Shown: piece by piece, positions 22,687-31,576 of the stretch
Numbering within the stretch: position 1 is the first letter of the stretch
How the letters are laid out: every line of letters begins with the position of its first letter
Assembly: GCA_016711045.1 (NCBI GenBank)
Contig: JADJTT010000003.1
Coordinates: forward strand, 434,001-498,000
Direction of reading: 5' to 3'
Origin: Saprospirales bacterium
Lineage (GTDB): Bacteria > Bacteroidota > Bacteroidia > Chitinophagales > Saprospiraceae
Length of the DNA stretch: 64,000 bases
Program-made: the position numbers and the translations under genes
The notes under the pieces: model-generated
The model's database searches: none
Seen by the model: the letters and a program-made list of their open reading frames with translations, nothing else
What the model was told of the DNA's origin: nothing

Positions 22687-23363
22687 TTCAGGAAACGATA
22701 AACAAATAAGGTGAAAATGGCTTTGTATCCATCTTTCCAACTCAATTTTTTTCCTTCTGCTTTATCGCGCGGGTAGTAATCCATGGGCACTTCATCGATC
22801 AGGATCTTGCGCACACTGAGCTTAGCGGTGATCTCCGAACATACTTCAAAGCGATTGGATTCAATGTGCAGGTCTTTGAAAAGATCAGTTTCCAGCATTT
22901 TGTAGCAGGTGGGCTGGTCGGTAAGTCGCTGATTGCAAAACAGGTTGGCGAAAAAAGTTACAAGCCGGCCGCCGAGGTAGTACTTGAGGTTATAGATCTT
23001 ATTGCGTTTCAACATCCGCGAACCATAGATCACCGGAGAGCCGGAAGCTTTTATCTTTTCCAGGAGTTGGAGATAATTCATCGGGTTGGTTTCCAGATCG
23101 GCATCCTGTATGATCGTGTAGGTGCCTTGTGCATGCCCCAGTCCTGTCTGAATAGCAGCGCCTTTCCCTTTGTTTTTGGAATGAAACAGCGCCGTCACCG
23201 GGTATTTCCCAGTCATTGCCCGGATGATCTCCCGGCTTCCATCAGTCGAGCCGTCATCCACGATAATGATCTCTTTTTCGACGGGTACATCCAGTACTTT
23301 TTGTACTATCTTTTCGACTGTCGCGGCTTCGTTATAACAAGGAATAATGACGGAAAGAAGCAT
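22683..23363 (-). CDS. GT2 family glycosyltransferase (dolichyl-phosphate mannose synthase-like)
   Basis: 226 residues, a soluble GT-A fold. Motifs: SVIIPCYNEAATVEKIV at the N-terminus, IIIVDDGSTDGS (nucleotide binding), KNKGKGAAIQTGL, IIQDADLETNP (DxD-type metal site) and YKMLETDLF with DEVPMDYYPR. These match the DPM1/ArnC-like branch, which transfers a sugar to a polyprenyl phosphate at the inner membrane. There are no C-terminal membrane helices. Its stop codon overlaps the start of the GT-C-like membrane protein downstream, so the two are made together. Confidence 0.88.
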   Translation of the reverse strand: MLLSVIIPCYNEAATVEKIVQKVLDVPVEKEIIIVDDGSTDGSREIIRAMTGKYPVTALFHSKNKGKGAAIQTGLGHAQGTYTIIQDADLETNPMNYLQLLEKIKASGSPVIYGSRMLKRNKIYNLKYYLGGRLVTFFANLFCNQRLTDQPTCYKMLETDLFKDLHIESNRFEVCSEITAKLSVRKILIDEVPMDYYPRDKAEGKKLSWKDGYKAIFTLFVYRFLK

Positions 23364-23438
23364 TTACGATAATTTGAGACCATCAATTCGCGCGTGAGGC
23401 GCGATAAGGCGAAGGTAAGTATTGTTTTGTAGTAAAAA

Positions 23439-23476
23439 AAAAGCCCGAAAGAACCAATCGCTCTTTCAGGCTTTTT
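23439..23476 (-). terminator. Terminator of the 57-residue gene
   Basis: Arms AAAGCCCGAAAG and CTTTCAGGCTTT (one G-U pair) are flanked by nine A's on the left and six T's on the right, just past the stop of the small minus-strand gene at 23495. Confidence 0.85.
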
Positions 23477-23494
23477 TCCCAGTAATACAATCAA

Positions 23495-23668
23495 TTAGCA
23501 ATAGCCCATGCTATTGCCATCCTCGTTGTAGTTAAGTTCTAATTGGGCAGCTTTTGCTATTTGTTGTGCCTTGAGAAGCTTCCGGTCTTTTCGGGAAGCG
23601 CCTCTCTGACCACTTAATACGCGCTTTGCTTTTCGCCGTGCCCGCAAGTAAACCAGAAGTTTTTTCAT
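23495..23668 (-). CDS. Small basic protein, 57 residues
   Basis: An ATG at 23668 opens a frame starting MKKLLVYLRARRKAKRVL and ending NEDGNSMGYC before TAA at 23495. The first 45 residues are strongly basic and helical (14 Lys/Arg), the last 12 acidic/polar. A good terminator follows within 20 bases of the stop, which supports expression. It could bind nucleic acid or ribosomes, but that is only charge-based inference. No family is recognised. It stands alone between the GT2 gene and mgsA. The gap 23669-23899 holds nothing else I can name. Confidence 0.6.
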   Translation of the reverse strand: MKKLLVYLRARRKAKRVLSGQRGASRKDRKLLKAQQIAKAAQLELNYNEDGNSMGYC

Positions 23669-23899
23669 GATATGTCAGGGATTTGAAATTACGTATAATA
23701 AAGCTCTTTATTGACGAACGTATCCAATTGCATAGATGTTCCCTCTCAAGTGTTAAAATCAATGCTTTTTTTCGGATTTTTGGAAAAAAATTTGCAAAAG
23801 GCAATAATCCGTCAAAAAATCAAGTATTTCGAGCATCCGAGTGAGGTTAGACCGCCCCGCTGCCACTAATTGATCCATGAATTCAATCTTTAGAAACCC

Positions 23900-24274
23900 A
23901 TGCACAAAATCCTTCGAATTGCCTTGATCGCCCACGATGGAAAAAAGCCCGAAATGGTCGCTTTTGTCATGCAACAACGTCCGCTTCTGGAGCAAGCCAC
24001 CTTGTTTGCAACCGGCACCACCGGCTCCCATATCGAACGGGCAGGGATTCCGGTAACAAAATTATTGTCGGGGCCAAAAGGGGGTGACGCCCAGATTGCA
24101 GCAATGGTAGCAACCGAACAACTGGATCTGGTCTTCTTTTTCCGGGATCCGCTGGAAAAGCACCCCCACGAACCGGATGTACAGATGCTCATGCGGCTGT
24201 GCGATGTACACAATATACCGCTGGCTACGAATCCGGCTGCAGCACTATTGATGCTTAGAGGAGTGGAAGAGTGA
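23900..24274 (+). CDS. mgsA: Methylglyoxal synthase
   Basis: 124 residues. Turns dihydroxyacetone phosphate into methylglyoxal and phosphate, a bypass of lower glycolysis under phosphate limitation. Motifs in family order: IALIAHDGKKPEMV, LFATGTTGSHIER (phosphate binding), LLSGPKGGDAQIAAMV with the catalytic Asp, FFFRDPLEKHPHEPDV, and IPLATNPAAALLML. It is slightly shorter than the E. coli enzyme (152) and lacks the C-terminal tail. Its last 30 bases overlap the end of terC on the other strand. Confidence 0.95.
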   Translation: MHKILRIALIAHDGKKPEMVAFVMQQRPLLEQATLFATGTTGSHIERAGIPVTKLLSGPKGGDAQIAAMVATEQLDLVFFFRDPLEKHPHEPDVQMLMRLCDVHNIPLATNPAAALLMLRGVEE

Positions 24275-25258
24275 ATCCCGATTGCTATCGGAATTTGCGC
24301 CCAATACTTTTTCCTGGGATTCCCGGAAAAGGGAAAAGAGGATACCGCCGGCCAGGAAGCCCAGGATCACGACGAAGGAAAGCCATTCGGGGAGGTGTAC
24401 GAAATGGATCAACAGCATCTTGACCCCTACAAATGCCAGGATGAACACCAGGCTGTACTGAAGGTACTTGAAGCGGTTGAGGATGGAAACCAGGACAAAG
24501 AAAAGGGAGCGCAACCCCAGGATCGCAAAGATATTCGAGCTAAAGACCAGGAAGGGGTCTGTCGTAATGGCGAAAATAGCGGGGATCGAATCGAAAGCGA
24601 ACATGATGTCGGTCGTTTCCACAACCAGCAAGGCAATAAATAAGGGGGTGGCAAAGGTTTTACCCATTCGCTTAATAAAGAAATGTTCTTTGTGAATGGT
24701 GCGAATGACGGGAAAAAAACGCTTGAAGAAATTGACCACCGGATTTTTATTGGGGTCCACTTTCTCGTGCTCTGACCCCAGCATTTTATAAGCCGAATAG
24801 AGCAGGATGATGCCAAAAATATAGGTAATAAAACTGAAGCGTTGGATCAGAAAGACCCCTGCCCCAATCATAATACCCCGGAAGATCACCGCACCGACAA
24901 TCCCCCAAAACAACACCCGGTGTTGGTATTGCCGCGGAATGTGGAAATAGGAGAAAATGATGGCGATCACGAAGATGTTATCGATGCTGAGTGATTGCTC
25001 GACAAGGTAGCCGGTGAGGTATTTCAACACAGCGGTTTGTGGTGGAAGTGAATGTCCCATTTCCATTCCCAATCCAAACCATTGATCGCGATAGGCGAAG
25101 AAAACGAAAAAGCTGAACAACAGGGAAATAGTCACCCATAAACTTGTCCACCCCAATGCTTCCTTAGTGGATATCACATGAGCCTGGCGGTTAAAAACCC
25201 CCAGGTCAAGTGCGAGAAGGATACCAATAAACAGGATAAACCCAATCCAAAGAAGCAT
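24245..25258 (-). CDS. TerC/Alx-family integral membrane protein
   Basis: 337 residues with about nine membrane spans. Family motifs: EQSLSIDNIFVIAIIFSYF with its membrane-buried Asp, and VVETTDIMFAFDSIPAIFAIT, both thought to bind metal. Members export Mn2+ or act in metal loading and pH or tellurite responses. I looked in the 150-base leader for the Mn riboswitch that often precedes such genes and found no convincing match, only a weak hairpin at 25321-25345. The gene overlaps mgsA tail-to-tail by 30 bases. Confidence 0.92.
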   Translation of the reverse strand: MLLWIGFILFIGILLALDLGVFNRQAHVISTKEALGWTSLWVTISLLFSFFVFFAYRDQWFGLGMEMGHSLPPQTAVLKYLTGYLVEQSLSIDNIFVIAIIFSYFHIPRQYQHRVLFWGIVGAVIFRGIMIGAGVFLIQRFSFITYIFGIILLYSAYKMLGSEHEKVDPNKNPVVNFFKRFFPVIRTIHKEHFFIKRMGKTFATPLFIALLVVETTDIMFAFDSIPAIFAITTDPFLVFSSNIFAILGLRSLFFVLVSILNRFKYLQYSLVFILAFVGVKMLLIHFVHLPEWLSFVVILGFLAGGILFSLFRESQEKVLGANSDSNRDSLFHSSKHQ

Positions 25259-25411
25259 ACGTTACTGTTCTGCGGGATTTCATTAAAACAACCCCACCAC
25301 CATCATAGATGTTCACCTTTGACTGGGTGGCAACGACCAAGTCACCTTGCTTTCAGACAAAAACCGATGAAATCTCCACGAGAATCGAGGGAAAGTAGAG
25401 GAAGCGGAAAT

Positions 25412-26230
25412 CTACTCCCCTTCCCCGAGTCCCAGTACTGCAGGGTTCATTCCCATGGTAGAGAAGCCCCCATCGTGGAAAAGGTTTTGCATGGTTACGC
25501 AGCGGGTCAGGTCTGAGAAGAGGGTGAGGCAATAATCCGCACATGCTTCAGCAGAGGCATTTCCGAGGGGCGACATGCGATCGGCATATTGGAAAAACTC
25601 CTTAAAGCCTTTCACCCCTGACCCTGCGGTGGTCCATGTCGGCGACTGAGACACCGTATTGACGCGCACCTTGTTGCGGGTACCGAAGTGGTAGCCAAAG
25701 CTACGGGCAAAAGATTCCAGCAAGGCCTTGGAATCGGCCATTTCGCTGTAATCCGGAAAAACGCGTTGTGCAGCGATATACGTGAGTGCAAGGATAGAAC
25801 CGTGATCGTTCATGGCATCCATTTGCCAGAGTGTCTGCATCATTTTATGAAAAGAAACCGCCGAAATATCGAGGGTCTTCAGCATGTTTTCGTAGCTCAG
25901 GTCCGTATAAGAACGCCCTTTTCGCATATTGAGCGACATCCCGATAGAGTGTAATACGAAGTCGATCTTTCCCCCACCCATAGCCTCCATTGCTCCTTTA
26001 AAGAGGTTTTCGAGGTCTTCTGTCTCGGTTGCATCGGCAGGGATAATCTGGGCCTGAATTTTTTCAGCAAGCTCATTGATCTTTCCAAAGCGCATCGCCA
26101 CAGGTGCATTTGTCAGTACCATTTGTGCGCCTTCCTCTGCGCACTTTTCAGCCACCTTCCATGCGATGGAGTTTTCATCCAGCGCGCCAAAGATCACGCC
26201 CTTTTTCCCTTTCAATAAATTGTAAGCCAT
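25412..26230 (-). CDS. fabI: Enoyl-[acyl-carrier-protein] reductase (NADH), FabI type
   Basis: 272 residues. Last reductive step in each round of type II fatty acid synthesis. Rossmann start LLKGKKGVIFGALDENSIAWKVA (the FabI form of the nucleotide motif), VLHSIGMSLNMRKG, and the active site YSEMADSK (Tyr and Lys six apart), followed by VNTVSQSPTWTTAGSGVKGF. The C-terminus has HDGGFSTMG. Being the cell's housekeeping reductase, it is separate from the megasynthase at 9-18 kb, which has no ER domain of its own. Confidence 0.95.
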   Translation of the reverse strand: MAYNLLKGKKGVIFGALDENSIAWKVAEKCAEEGAQMVLTNAPVAMRFGKINELAEKIQAQIIPADATETEDLENLFKGAMEAMGGGKIDFVLHSIGMSLNMRKGRSYTDLSYENMLKTLDISAVSFHKMMQTLWQMDAMNDHGSILALTYIAAQRVFPDYSEMADSKALLESFARSFGYHFGTRNKVRVNTVSQSPTWTTAGSGVKGFKEFFQYADRMSPLGNASAEACADYCLTLFSDLTRCVTMQNLFHDGGFSTMGMNPAVLGLGEGE

Positions 26231-26258
26231 ATTTTAGGTTTTGTTTTGCGAAAATTAG

Positions 26259-27914
26259 CTATCCTGCCAACAGTTCCCTCGCATTCCGGATTGCGGACTC
26301 GCTGGGCGGGCTTTGGCTCAACATGGTAGCAATGGAGATCACGCGCTCTTCTTCCGAGAGCAGACGCACCCCTGCTACGGTGCGGTCTTCTTGTATTTGT
26401 TTATAGACAAAATAGTGTACATCGGCTTTGGAAGCCACCTGTGGGGAGTGGGTGATGACCACTACCTGGTGTTGGTTGGAAAGGGTGCGGAGAATGCGCC
26501 CCATCTTCAGGGCCACATCGCCGGAAATGCCGGTGTCGATCTCGTCAAAGATCAGGGTAGGCAACGGAATAGCGCTGGCTACCAGCGATTTGGTCACCAG
26601 GGTAAGGCGTGAAAGCTCTCCTCCCGAGGCTACATCTTTGATCGATTGCATCCGTCCGCCCTTATTGGCTGCAAATAAATAGTTGACCTCGTCCATGCCG
26701 GTAGGCCCGGGATGGTTGAGCGCAGCTACTTCCACCTTCAGCCTGGCGTGTTCCATGGCCAAATTTGCCAACATATCCTGAACCTGGATTTCAAATCCCG
26801 GGATGACTGCGTTTCTTCGATCGGTGAGCTGGCTCGCCAATTTTTGCAGGTGGCGTTCCGCCTCCGCGGTTTTTTCCTGAAGCCTTTTTATCGCTCCGGA
26901 AATATCGTCGAAGGTTTGCAGCCGGGCCTCCAGGTCTTCCCGGATCCTCACCAGCTCTTCGACAGTCTGCGCCTGGTGCTTGTTTTGGAGCCGGTACAAA
27001 ATATCCAACCGCTGTTGGACCTCCAGCACGCGCCCGGGGTCGAGTTCGGTATTCTCTGCTTGCCGTTCAAATTCGGCTGACAAATCCTGCAACTCGTACA
27101 ATAGTCCCTGAAACCGTTGGTAGAGTTCCTCGATGGGTTGTCCGTATTTCCGGATACTTCCCACCGAGATTACCATGTGCTGCAGTTGCCCCAGCACCGA
27201 TTGTTCGTCTTCACTGAGGTAGTTGTACACTGCGCCCAGGGTCCGTTGGATCTCCTCGGCGTTAGTAAGCCGGTTCAATTCCTCTTCCAGGGTTTCCTGC
27301 TCACCTGCCTGCAGGGCAGCCTCCTGCAATTCCTGCAATTGAAATTGGATAAAGTCGGATTCCTTGGATGCATTTCGATCCTGATGGATCAGCTCCTCTA
27401 ATGCCCGCCGATCGGCCTGATACGTGCGGTAGAGCTCCTGATACTGGTGCAAAAGGGGTTTATTGCCCGCCAGCGCATCCAGCATGCGAAGCTGAAAGGA
27501 AACGTTGTGAATATCGAGGGAGTCGAATTGCTGATGCAGATCGACAAGCGCCTGACTCAAATCCTGCATCAGGTTGAGCGTTACCGGAGTGTCATTAATG
27601 AAAGCCCTTGATTTTCCGGAAGGAAGGATTTCCCGCCGGAGGATGACTTCTTCTTCGTAGTCGAGGTCGTTGGCTTCGAAAAAGCGGTGCAAATCGTATG
27701 ATCGCACATCGAAATACCCTTCGACCAGGCACTTTTTATCGAGCTTATACAAGGCTTTTGTATCTGCTCTTTTCCCCATAATCAATCCCAGGGCGCCCAG
27801 CAAAATGGATTTGCCCGCCCCGGTCTCACCTGTGATGATCGTGAGTCCATCCGAAAAGTGGATAGAAAGCTCATCAATAATCGCGTAATTCTGAATAAAT
27901 AAACTCCGGATCAT
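26259..27914 (-). CDS. recN: DNA repair protein RecN
   Basis: 551 residues from the ATG at 27914 (MIRSLFIQNYAIIDELSI); a start 13 codons upstream is possible but adds a non-family N-terminus. SMC-like ATPase: Walker A TGETGAGKSILLGALG near residue 30, long coiled coils from about 150 to 360, the ABC signature ASGGELSRL, and Walker B LIFDEIDTGISG. It acts at double-strand breaks in recombinational repair. It lies 28 bases upstream of fabI on the same strand, so the two may share a transcript. Confidence 0.95.
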   Translation of the reverse strand: MIRSLFIQNYAIIDELSIHFSDGLTIITGETGAGKSILLGALGLIMGKRADTKALYKLDKKCLVEGYFDVRSYDLHRFFEANDLDYEEEVILRREILPSGKSRAFINDTPVTLNLMQDLSQALVDLHQQFDSLDIHNVSFQLRMLDALAGNKPLLHQYQELYRTYQADRRALEELIHQDRNASKESDFIQFQLQELQEAALQAGEQETLEEELNRLTNAEEIQRTLGAVYNYLSEDEQSVLGQLQHMVISVGSIRKYGQPIEELYQRFQGLLYELQDLSAEFERQAENTELDPGRVLEVQQRLDILYRLQNKHQAQTVEELVRIREDLEARLQTFDDISGAIKRLQEKTAEAERHLQKLASQLTDRRNAVIPGFEIQVQDMLANLAMEHARLKVEVAALNHPGPTGMDEVNYLFAANKGGRMQSIKDVASGGELSRLTLVTKSLVASAIPLPTLIFDEIDTGISGDVALKMGRILRTLSNQHQVVVITHSPQVASKADVHYFVYKQIQEDRTVAGVRLLSEEERVISIATMLSQSPPSESAIRNARELLAG

Positions 27915-28104
27915 AAAAAATTGGCTTGGGAGGGCCAGCGAGTAAAGGTACAAAAGTTTCTTTTGTTCGCTCTTTTTCCGTTATCTGGTATTGGATGCAC
28001 AAGGGTTGTAATCCCGAAATTTGGCGGTCTCCAGGTCATTCCAGTTCGAAATTTTAGTGATACGGCTGCAAAGTTAAAAAGTAAGTGAGCAAATTCATTA
28101 ACTC

Positions 28105-28196
28105 AAGTTGCGATATTGTCTTTCAAAAGCACTTTGCAACGCCTGAGGCGGTGCAAAGTGCTTTTGAAATCTGTTTTTGCGATTTTATCGCAACTT
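28105..28196. repeat. Nested long hairpin upstream of the aspartyl protease gene
   Basis: An inner stem of 18 perfect pairs (TTTCAAAAGCACTTTGCA at 28121-28138 with 28152-28169) has a loop that itself pairs (CGCC TGA GGCG). Farther out, AAGTTGCGAT (28105-28114) pairs with ATCGCAACTT (28187-28196). It lies in the 385-base gap between the divergent recN and protease genes, about 100 bases upstream of the latter. The remaining parts of the gap show no gene. Confidence 0.85.
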
Positions 28197-28299
28197 AGGT
28201 TCATTAGTCATCCGGCCACGAATAATATTTTGAATAAATAATGCAGCCCATGCTACATAAAGGATATCTTTAAGCAGCGTCACCAAAGATTAATCCGGT

Positions 28300-29529
28300 A
28301 TGAAGCATTCAAAACCCAGCTGGTTGTATGGGGGGATTTTGTTGCTGCTCCTTCAAACAGGCGCGGTAAGCGCAGCACCATCCTTCCCCGGCGGCAGGTT
28401 TTTTGAAATCCCATTCGAATACAAGAACCATTTCATTCTCGTCCACCTGACCTTTCAACAGACGCTTCCGCTCACCTTTATCTTCGATACAGGCGCAGAA
28501 ACGACCCTCCTGACCAGCGTGGAGATTGCAAGTTTGCTGGGGCTCACTTACGAAAGGGAGATTCAAATCGTGGGGGCCGACCTGGACAAGGAGCTCCATG
28601 CGTTTTTGGTCCGCAATGTGCATCTTCAATTGGGTAGTCTTTCCATGCCTCAACAGTCTATTTTAGTATTGGAAGAGGATGTGTTCCACTTCAATGAGTA
28701 CACTGGAATAGAGGTGCACGGGATATTGGGCGCCAGCTTTTTCCGGCAATTTATCGTGGAGATCGACTACGAGAGTCAGGTAATACGGCTCATTCCTCCC
28801 GATGACTTTCGCCCCTACAAAAATGTAGAGGCCCTTCCCCTGGAGATCCACAGGAGCAAACCCTACCTGAATACCCTGGTCAAACCGCCGAATGGGCCAG
28901 AAATATCCGTCAAGCTACTGGTCGATACCGGCGCCGGCCTGGCGATGCTGCTCCACCCCAACACCCACCCTAACCTGGAAATTCCTCAAAAAGTCATTCC
29001 CGGTAATATCGGCATGGGGTTGGGAGGAAACCTGGAGGGTGTGATGGGCCTGATCCCAAGGCTCCAAATGGGTGAATACCAATTGCGGGAGATCCCCACA
29101 CACTTCCAGGAAATTCATGGAATTATGGATTCCCTATTCCTTAACAACCGCAATGGAATATTGGGCAATAAGGTACTGGAGCGTTATACGGTCACCATCG
29201 ACTATTTCCGGGGAAAGATGTACCTCCAACCTAACCGCCTGTTTAAAAAGGAATTTCCCATTGATAAAAGCGGAATGTTCGTCATTGCTTCCGGACCCGG
29301 ATTGAATACTTTTATGGTGCATGCCGTGCTGGAGGGATCGCCAGCACAAAAGGCAGGGATACTGCCGGGCGATATCCTAGTCAGCATGAACTTAACCTCC
29401 TTCCGGTTCTTTGACCTCGACGCGATCTACCGGCTCCTCAGCCGCCGGGAAGGCAAAAAGATCTGCCTCAAAATCGATCGAAAGGGAGAAAAATTTCGGG
29501 TGGAGTTCCGGTTGCAGCATTTGTTGTAA
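28300..29529 (+). CDS. Exported retropepsin-like aspartyl protease with C-terminal PDZ domain
   Basis: 409 residues. A signal peptide (about 1-26, cleaved near VSAAPS) sends it out of the cytoplasm. Two pepsin-like half-domains follow, each with its own active Asp: FIFDTGAETTLL (about residue 65) and LLVDTGAGLAML (about 211). Both flaps and the GILGASFF / GILGNKVL partner segments are present. Residues about 320-405 form a PDZ domain (GSPAQKAGILPGDILVSMN). The pair of domains on one chain would act as an intramolecular dimer. The substrate is unknown. Confidence 0.9.
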   Translation: MKHSKPSWLYGGILLLLLQTGAVSAAPSFPGGRFFEIPFEYKNHFILVHLTFQQTLPLTFIFDTGAETTLLTSVEIASLLGLTYEREIQIVGADLDKELHAFLVRNVHLQLGSLSMPQQSILVLEEDVFHFNEYTGIEVHGILGASFFRQFIVEIDYESQVIRLIPPDDFRPYKNVEALPLEIHRSKPYLNTLVKPPNGPEISVKLLVDTGAGLAMLLHPNTHPNLEIPQKVIPGNIGMGLGGNLEGVMGLIPRLQMGEYQLREIPTHFQEIHGIMDSLFLNNRNGILGNKVLERYTVTIDYFRGKMYLQPNRLFKKEFPIDKSGMFVIASGPGLNTFMVHAVLEGSPAQKAGILPGDILVSMNLTSFRFFDLDAIYRLLSRREGKKICLKIDRKGEKFRVEFRLQHLL

Positions 29530-29582
29530 CACGTGGAAGCGTAATTTTTTTCAAAGGGCTTTTTCAATCCGGTGAAAATCAT

Positions 29583-29590
29583 TATCTTTG
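29583..29590 (+). promoter_or_regulatory. Promoter -7 box of rplU-rpmA
   Basis: TATCTTTG matches TAnnTTTG and lies 33 bases upstream of the rplU start, a usual distance. A clear TTG -33 element is not seen. Confidence 0.65.
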
Positions 29591-29622
29591 CAGCCAATTT
29601 TTAATTAATAAATCATCAACCT

Positions 29623-29931
29623 ATGTTTGCCATTGTAACCATAGCCGGTCAACAATTCAAAGTCGAGGAAGGGCAGAAGCTCTTCGTCCACCGGTTAGAA
29701 GCCGCAGCTGGCGACTCGGTCTCTTTTGAGGAGGTACTTCTTCTCGAAAAAGGAGGCAAAGTCCAGATCGGCACGCCGATGCTCAAAGCGAAGGTAAATG
29801 CCACCGTGCTTGATCATGTGAAAGGCGATAAAGTAATCGTTTTCAAAAAGAAAAGACGGAAAGGCTACCGAGTGAAAAACGGCCACCGCCAGTCATTCAC
29901 TGAAATTCAGATTGATTCCATCGCCGGCTAA
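29623..29931 (+). CDS. rplU: 50S ribosomal protein L21
   Basis: 102 residues, the standard length. Starts [18 protein letters not shown]; core [20 protein letters not shown] and the basic [20 protein letters not shown] that contacts 23S rRNA. It begins the usual rplU-rpmA pair and is 39 bases upstream of rpmA. Confidence 0.97.
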   Translation: MFAIVTIAGQQFKVEEGQKLFVHRLEAAAGDSVSFEEVLLLEKGGKVQIGTPMLKAKVNATVLDHVKGDKVIVFKKKRRKGYRVKNGHRQSFTEIQIDSIAG

Positions 29932-29970
29932 ATCCGGTCCCCTATTTGTTCATAAAAAATAGTTTGTGTC

Positions 29971-30744
29971 ATGGCACATAAGAAAGGTGTAGGTAGTAGT
30001 GATAACGGCCGGGACAGTAAAAGTAAGCGATTGGGTGTCAAGCTCTTTGGCGGTCAGGTCGCACTTGCCGGAAATATTTTAATTCGCCAGCGGGGAACCA
30101 GATTCCACCCAGGCGAAAACGTCTATATGGGTAAAGACTTTACCCTGCACGCAAAAGTGGACGGAACGGTTGTGTTTAACAAACGCCGCCTCAATCGCAC
30201 GTATATCAGCATTCTTCCCTTTGAAGACCTGGAAGTAGTGGAAATCGTTGCGAAGGCGAGCACCAATGGCAAAAAAGAAGCTGCCCCGGTAAAATCCCGG
30301 GAGGTTGAAGCTACGCCAGTAGCTGAAGCCACGGTGGCTCCTGAAGCCAAAGAAGACAAGCCGGTAGCTGAAGAAGCGAAGAAAGAAGCGCCCAAAGCAG
30401 CCGAGAAGAAGGCCGTAGAAAGTGCGCCTAAAGCTGGCAAATCTGAAAAAATCACCTTACCTTCCGGAAAGAAAGTAACCGTCGATGACCTGAAACTCGT
30501 CGAAGGCGTCGGTCCGAAAATCGAAGGGTTGCTGAACGAAGCAGGTATCAGTACCTGGTCTGAGCTGGCAAACGCAGATTTGAGCAAATTGCAGGCTATC
30601 CTCGACGAGGCCGGTTCGCGTTATAAAATGCACGACCCCGCTACGTGGGCCAAGCAAGCAAGCCTTGCAGCTGAAGGAAAATGGGATGAACTGGAAGCAT
30701 ACCAGGCTCATCTTCACGGAGGCAAAGAACCTGATAAGGACTAG
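29971..30744 (+). CDS. rpmA: 50S ribosomal protein L27 with C-terminal helix-hairpin-helix extension
   Basis: 257 residues, three times the usual 85. Residues 1-86 are a complete L27 ([20 protein letters not shown], then GVKLFGGQ and [13 protein letters not shown]). Residues about 95-165 are an Ala/Glu/Lys/Pro linker. Residues about 168-257 hold a helix-hairpin-helix domain: [34 protein letters not shown], and [20 protein letters not shown]. HhH domains of this kind bind nucleic acid without sequence preference. There is no internal stop or frame change, so the fusion is real in this sequence. The linker is long enough for the domain to reach well away from the peptidyl-transferase centre. 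A terminator follows. Confidence 0.95.
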   Translation: MAHKKGVGSSDNGRDSKSKRLGVKLFGGQVALAGNILIRQRGTRFHPGENVYMGKDFTLHAKVDGTVVFNKRRLNRTYISILPFEDLEVVEIVAKASTNGKKEAAPVKSREVEATPVAEATVAPEAKEDKPVAEEAKKEAPKAAEKKAVESAPKAGKSEKITLPSGKKVTVDDLKLVEGVGPKIEGLLNEAGISTWSELANADLSKLQAILDEAGSRYKMHDPATWAKQASLAAEGKWDELEAYQAHLHGGKEPDKD

Positions 30745-30787
30745 GCCTCTTAAAGAGTAGTTTTAGTTTTCATAGCTTTATATTTGG

Positions 30788-30820
30788 AGCCCTGTTTTTC
30801 TCAAAACAGGGCTTTTTTTT
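30788..30820 (+). terminator. Terminator of rplU-rpmA
   Basis: Stem AGCCCTGTTTT with its complement around a 4-base loop, then eight T's. It sits 44 bases past the rpmA stop and just before the convergent BatE-like stop. Confidence 0.93.
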
Positions 30821-30825
30821 CCTTG

Positions 30826-31572
30826 TCAGAGATCCTCCAAATTTTCGGGCTGCACCCATCCTTCCTGGCCATCCGGAAGTTCAACCTTTATCCAGCCACC
30901 GATCTGGTCCAGCCGTTTCACTTTCCAGCCCTCATAAATGATACTGACCCGGCCGCTCTGGACGTCCGGTCCTACCTGCACCGGAATTTCTTTTGCCTGC
31001 ACAATGGAAAAATTGGAAGAAAGCGCCCGGGTAGCACTATACGCCAAAAGCCAACTACATAAGGCCACGAATAGCAACCCCAACGCGCCGAAGTTCCAAA
31101 TCCAGTCTTTTTCCCTACCCCGGCCAACCCACCACACGGCCAGGGCCGCCCAGCAGACCACCAGCCCAAGCAAGGCCCAGGTGTTTGCCGACAACCACCC
31201 GCGCAGACTGCCCCACAGCTGGGCCAACGAAAATTCAGGCCAGGGAAGGGGATCCCCGACCACGCCTTTCCTGGCCAACTTCAGGTTGTGCAGGATTTTC
31301 TTGTTGCCCGGTTGGAGCAACAATCCTCTTTCATAATTTACAATAGCTTTCCCTCGCTGGTCGGTTTGGTAATAGCAGTTGCCTAAATTGTAAAAAAGCG
31401 CAGCTGATACGTATCCCGAATCCTCCAGTTCCTCCAACAAGGTAAGGGCGCGTGCATATTCCGCCTGCTGATACACCTGCACCGCCTGTCGCATCACTGC
31501 CCCCGGGGGAGAGGCGCCAAAGGCCATTGCGCTGGTAAAAAGTCCTGCAACCAGAAAACTCCATCTGCTCAT
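30826..31572 (-). CDS. BatE-like protein: TPR, two membrane helices, SH3-like domain
   Basis: 248 residues. Signal peptide to about residue 20. TPR units lie at about 27-95 (AVQVYQQAEYARALTLLEEL, AALFYNLGNCYYQTDQRGKA). Two membrane helices lie at about 130-150 and 160-180. A C-terminal SH3-like domain has GRVSIIYEGWKVKRLDQIGGW and ELPDGQEGWVQPENL. This architecture is that of BatE of Bacteroidota aerotolerance operons, though no other bat gene is next to it. It starts 4 bases after the OstA-like stop, so both are probably cotranscribed. Confidence 0.83.
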   Translation of the reverse strand: MSRWSFLVAGLFTSAMAFGASPPGAVMRQAVQVYQQAEYARALTLLEELEDSGYVSAALFYNLGNCYYQTDQRGKAIVNYERGLLLQPGNKKILHNLKLARKGVVGDPLPWPEFSLAQLWGSLRGWLSANTWALLGLVVCWAALAVWWVGRGREKDWIWNFGALGLLFVALCSWLLAYSATRALSSNFSIVQAKEIPVQVGPDVQSGRVSIIYEGWKVKRLDQIGGWIKVELPDGQEGWVQPENLEDL

Positions 31573-31576
31573 AGGG

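Noticed and set aside
23532..23804. Minus-strand 90-codon frame over the small basic gene
   Set aside because: It overlaps the 57-residue frame in another phase, has no terminator at its end, and shows no ordered composition.
25259..25411. Mn-sensing (yybP-ykoY type) riboswitch before the TerC-family gene
   Set aside because: I could not find the conserved core elements on the minus strand; only a weak hairpin (25321-25345) is present.
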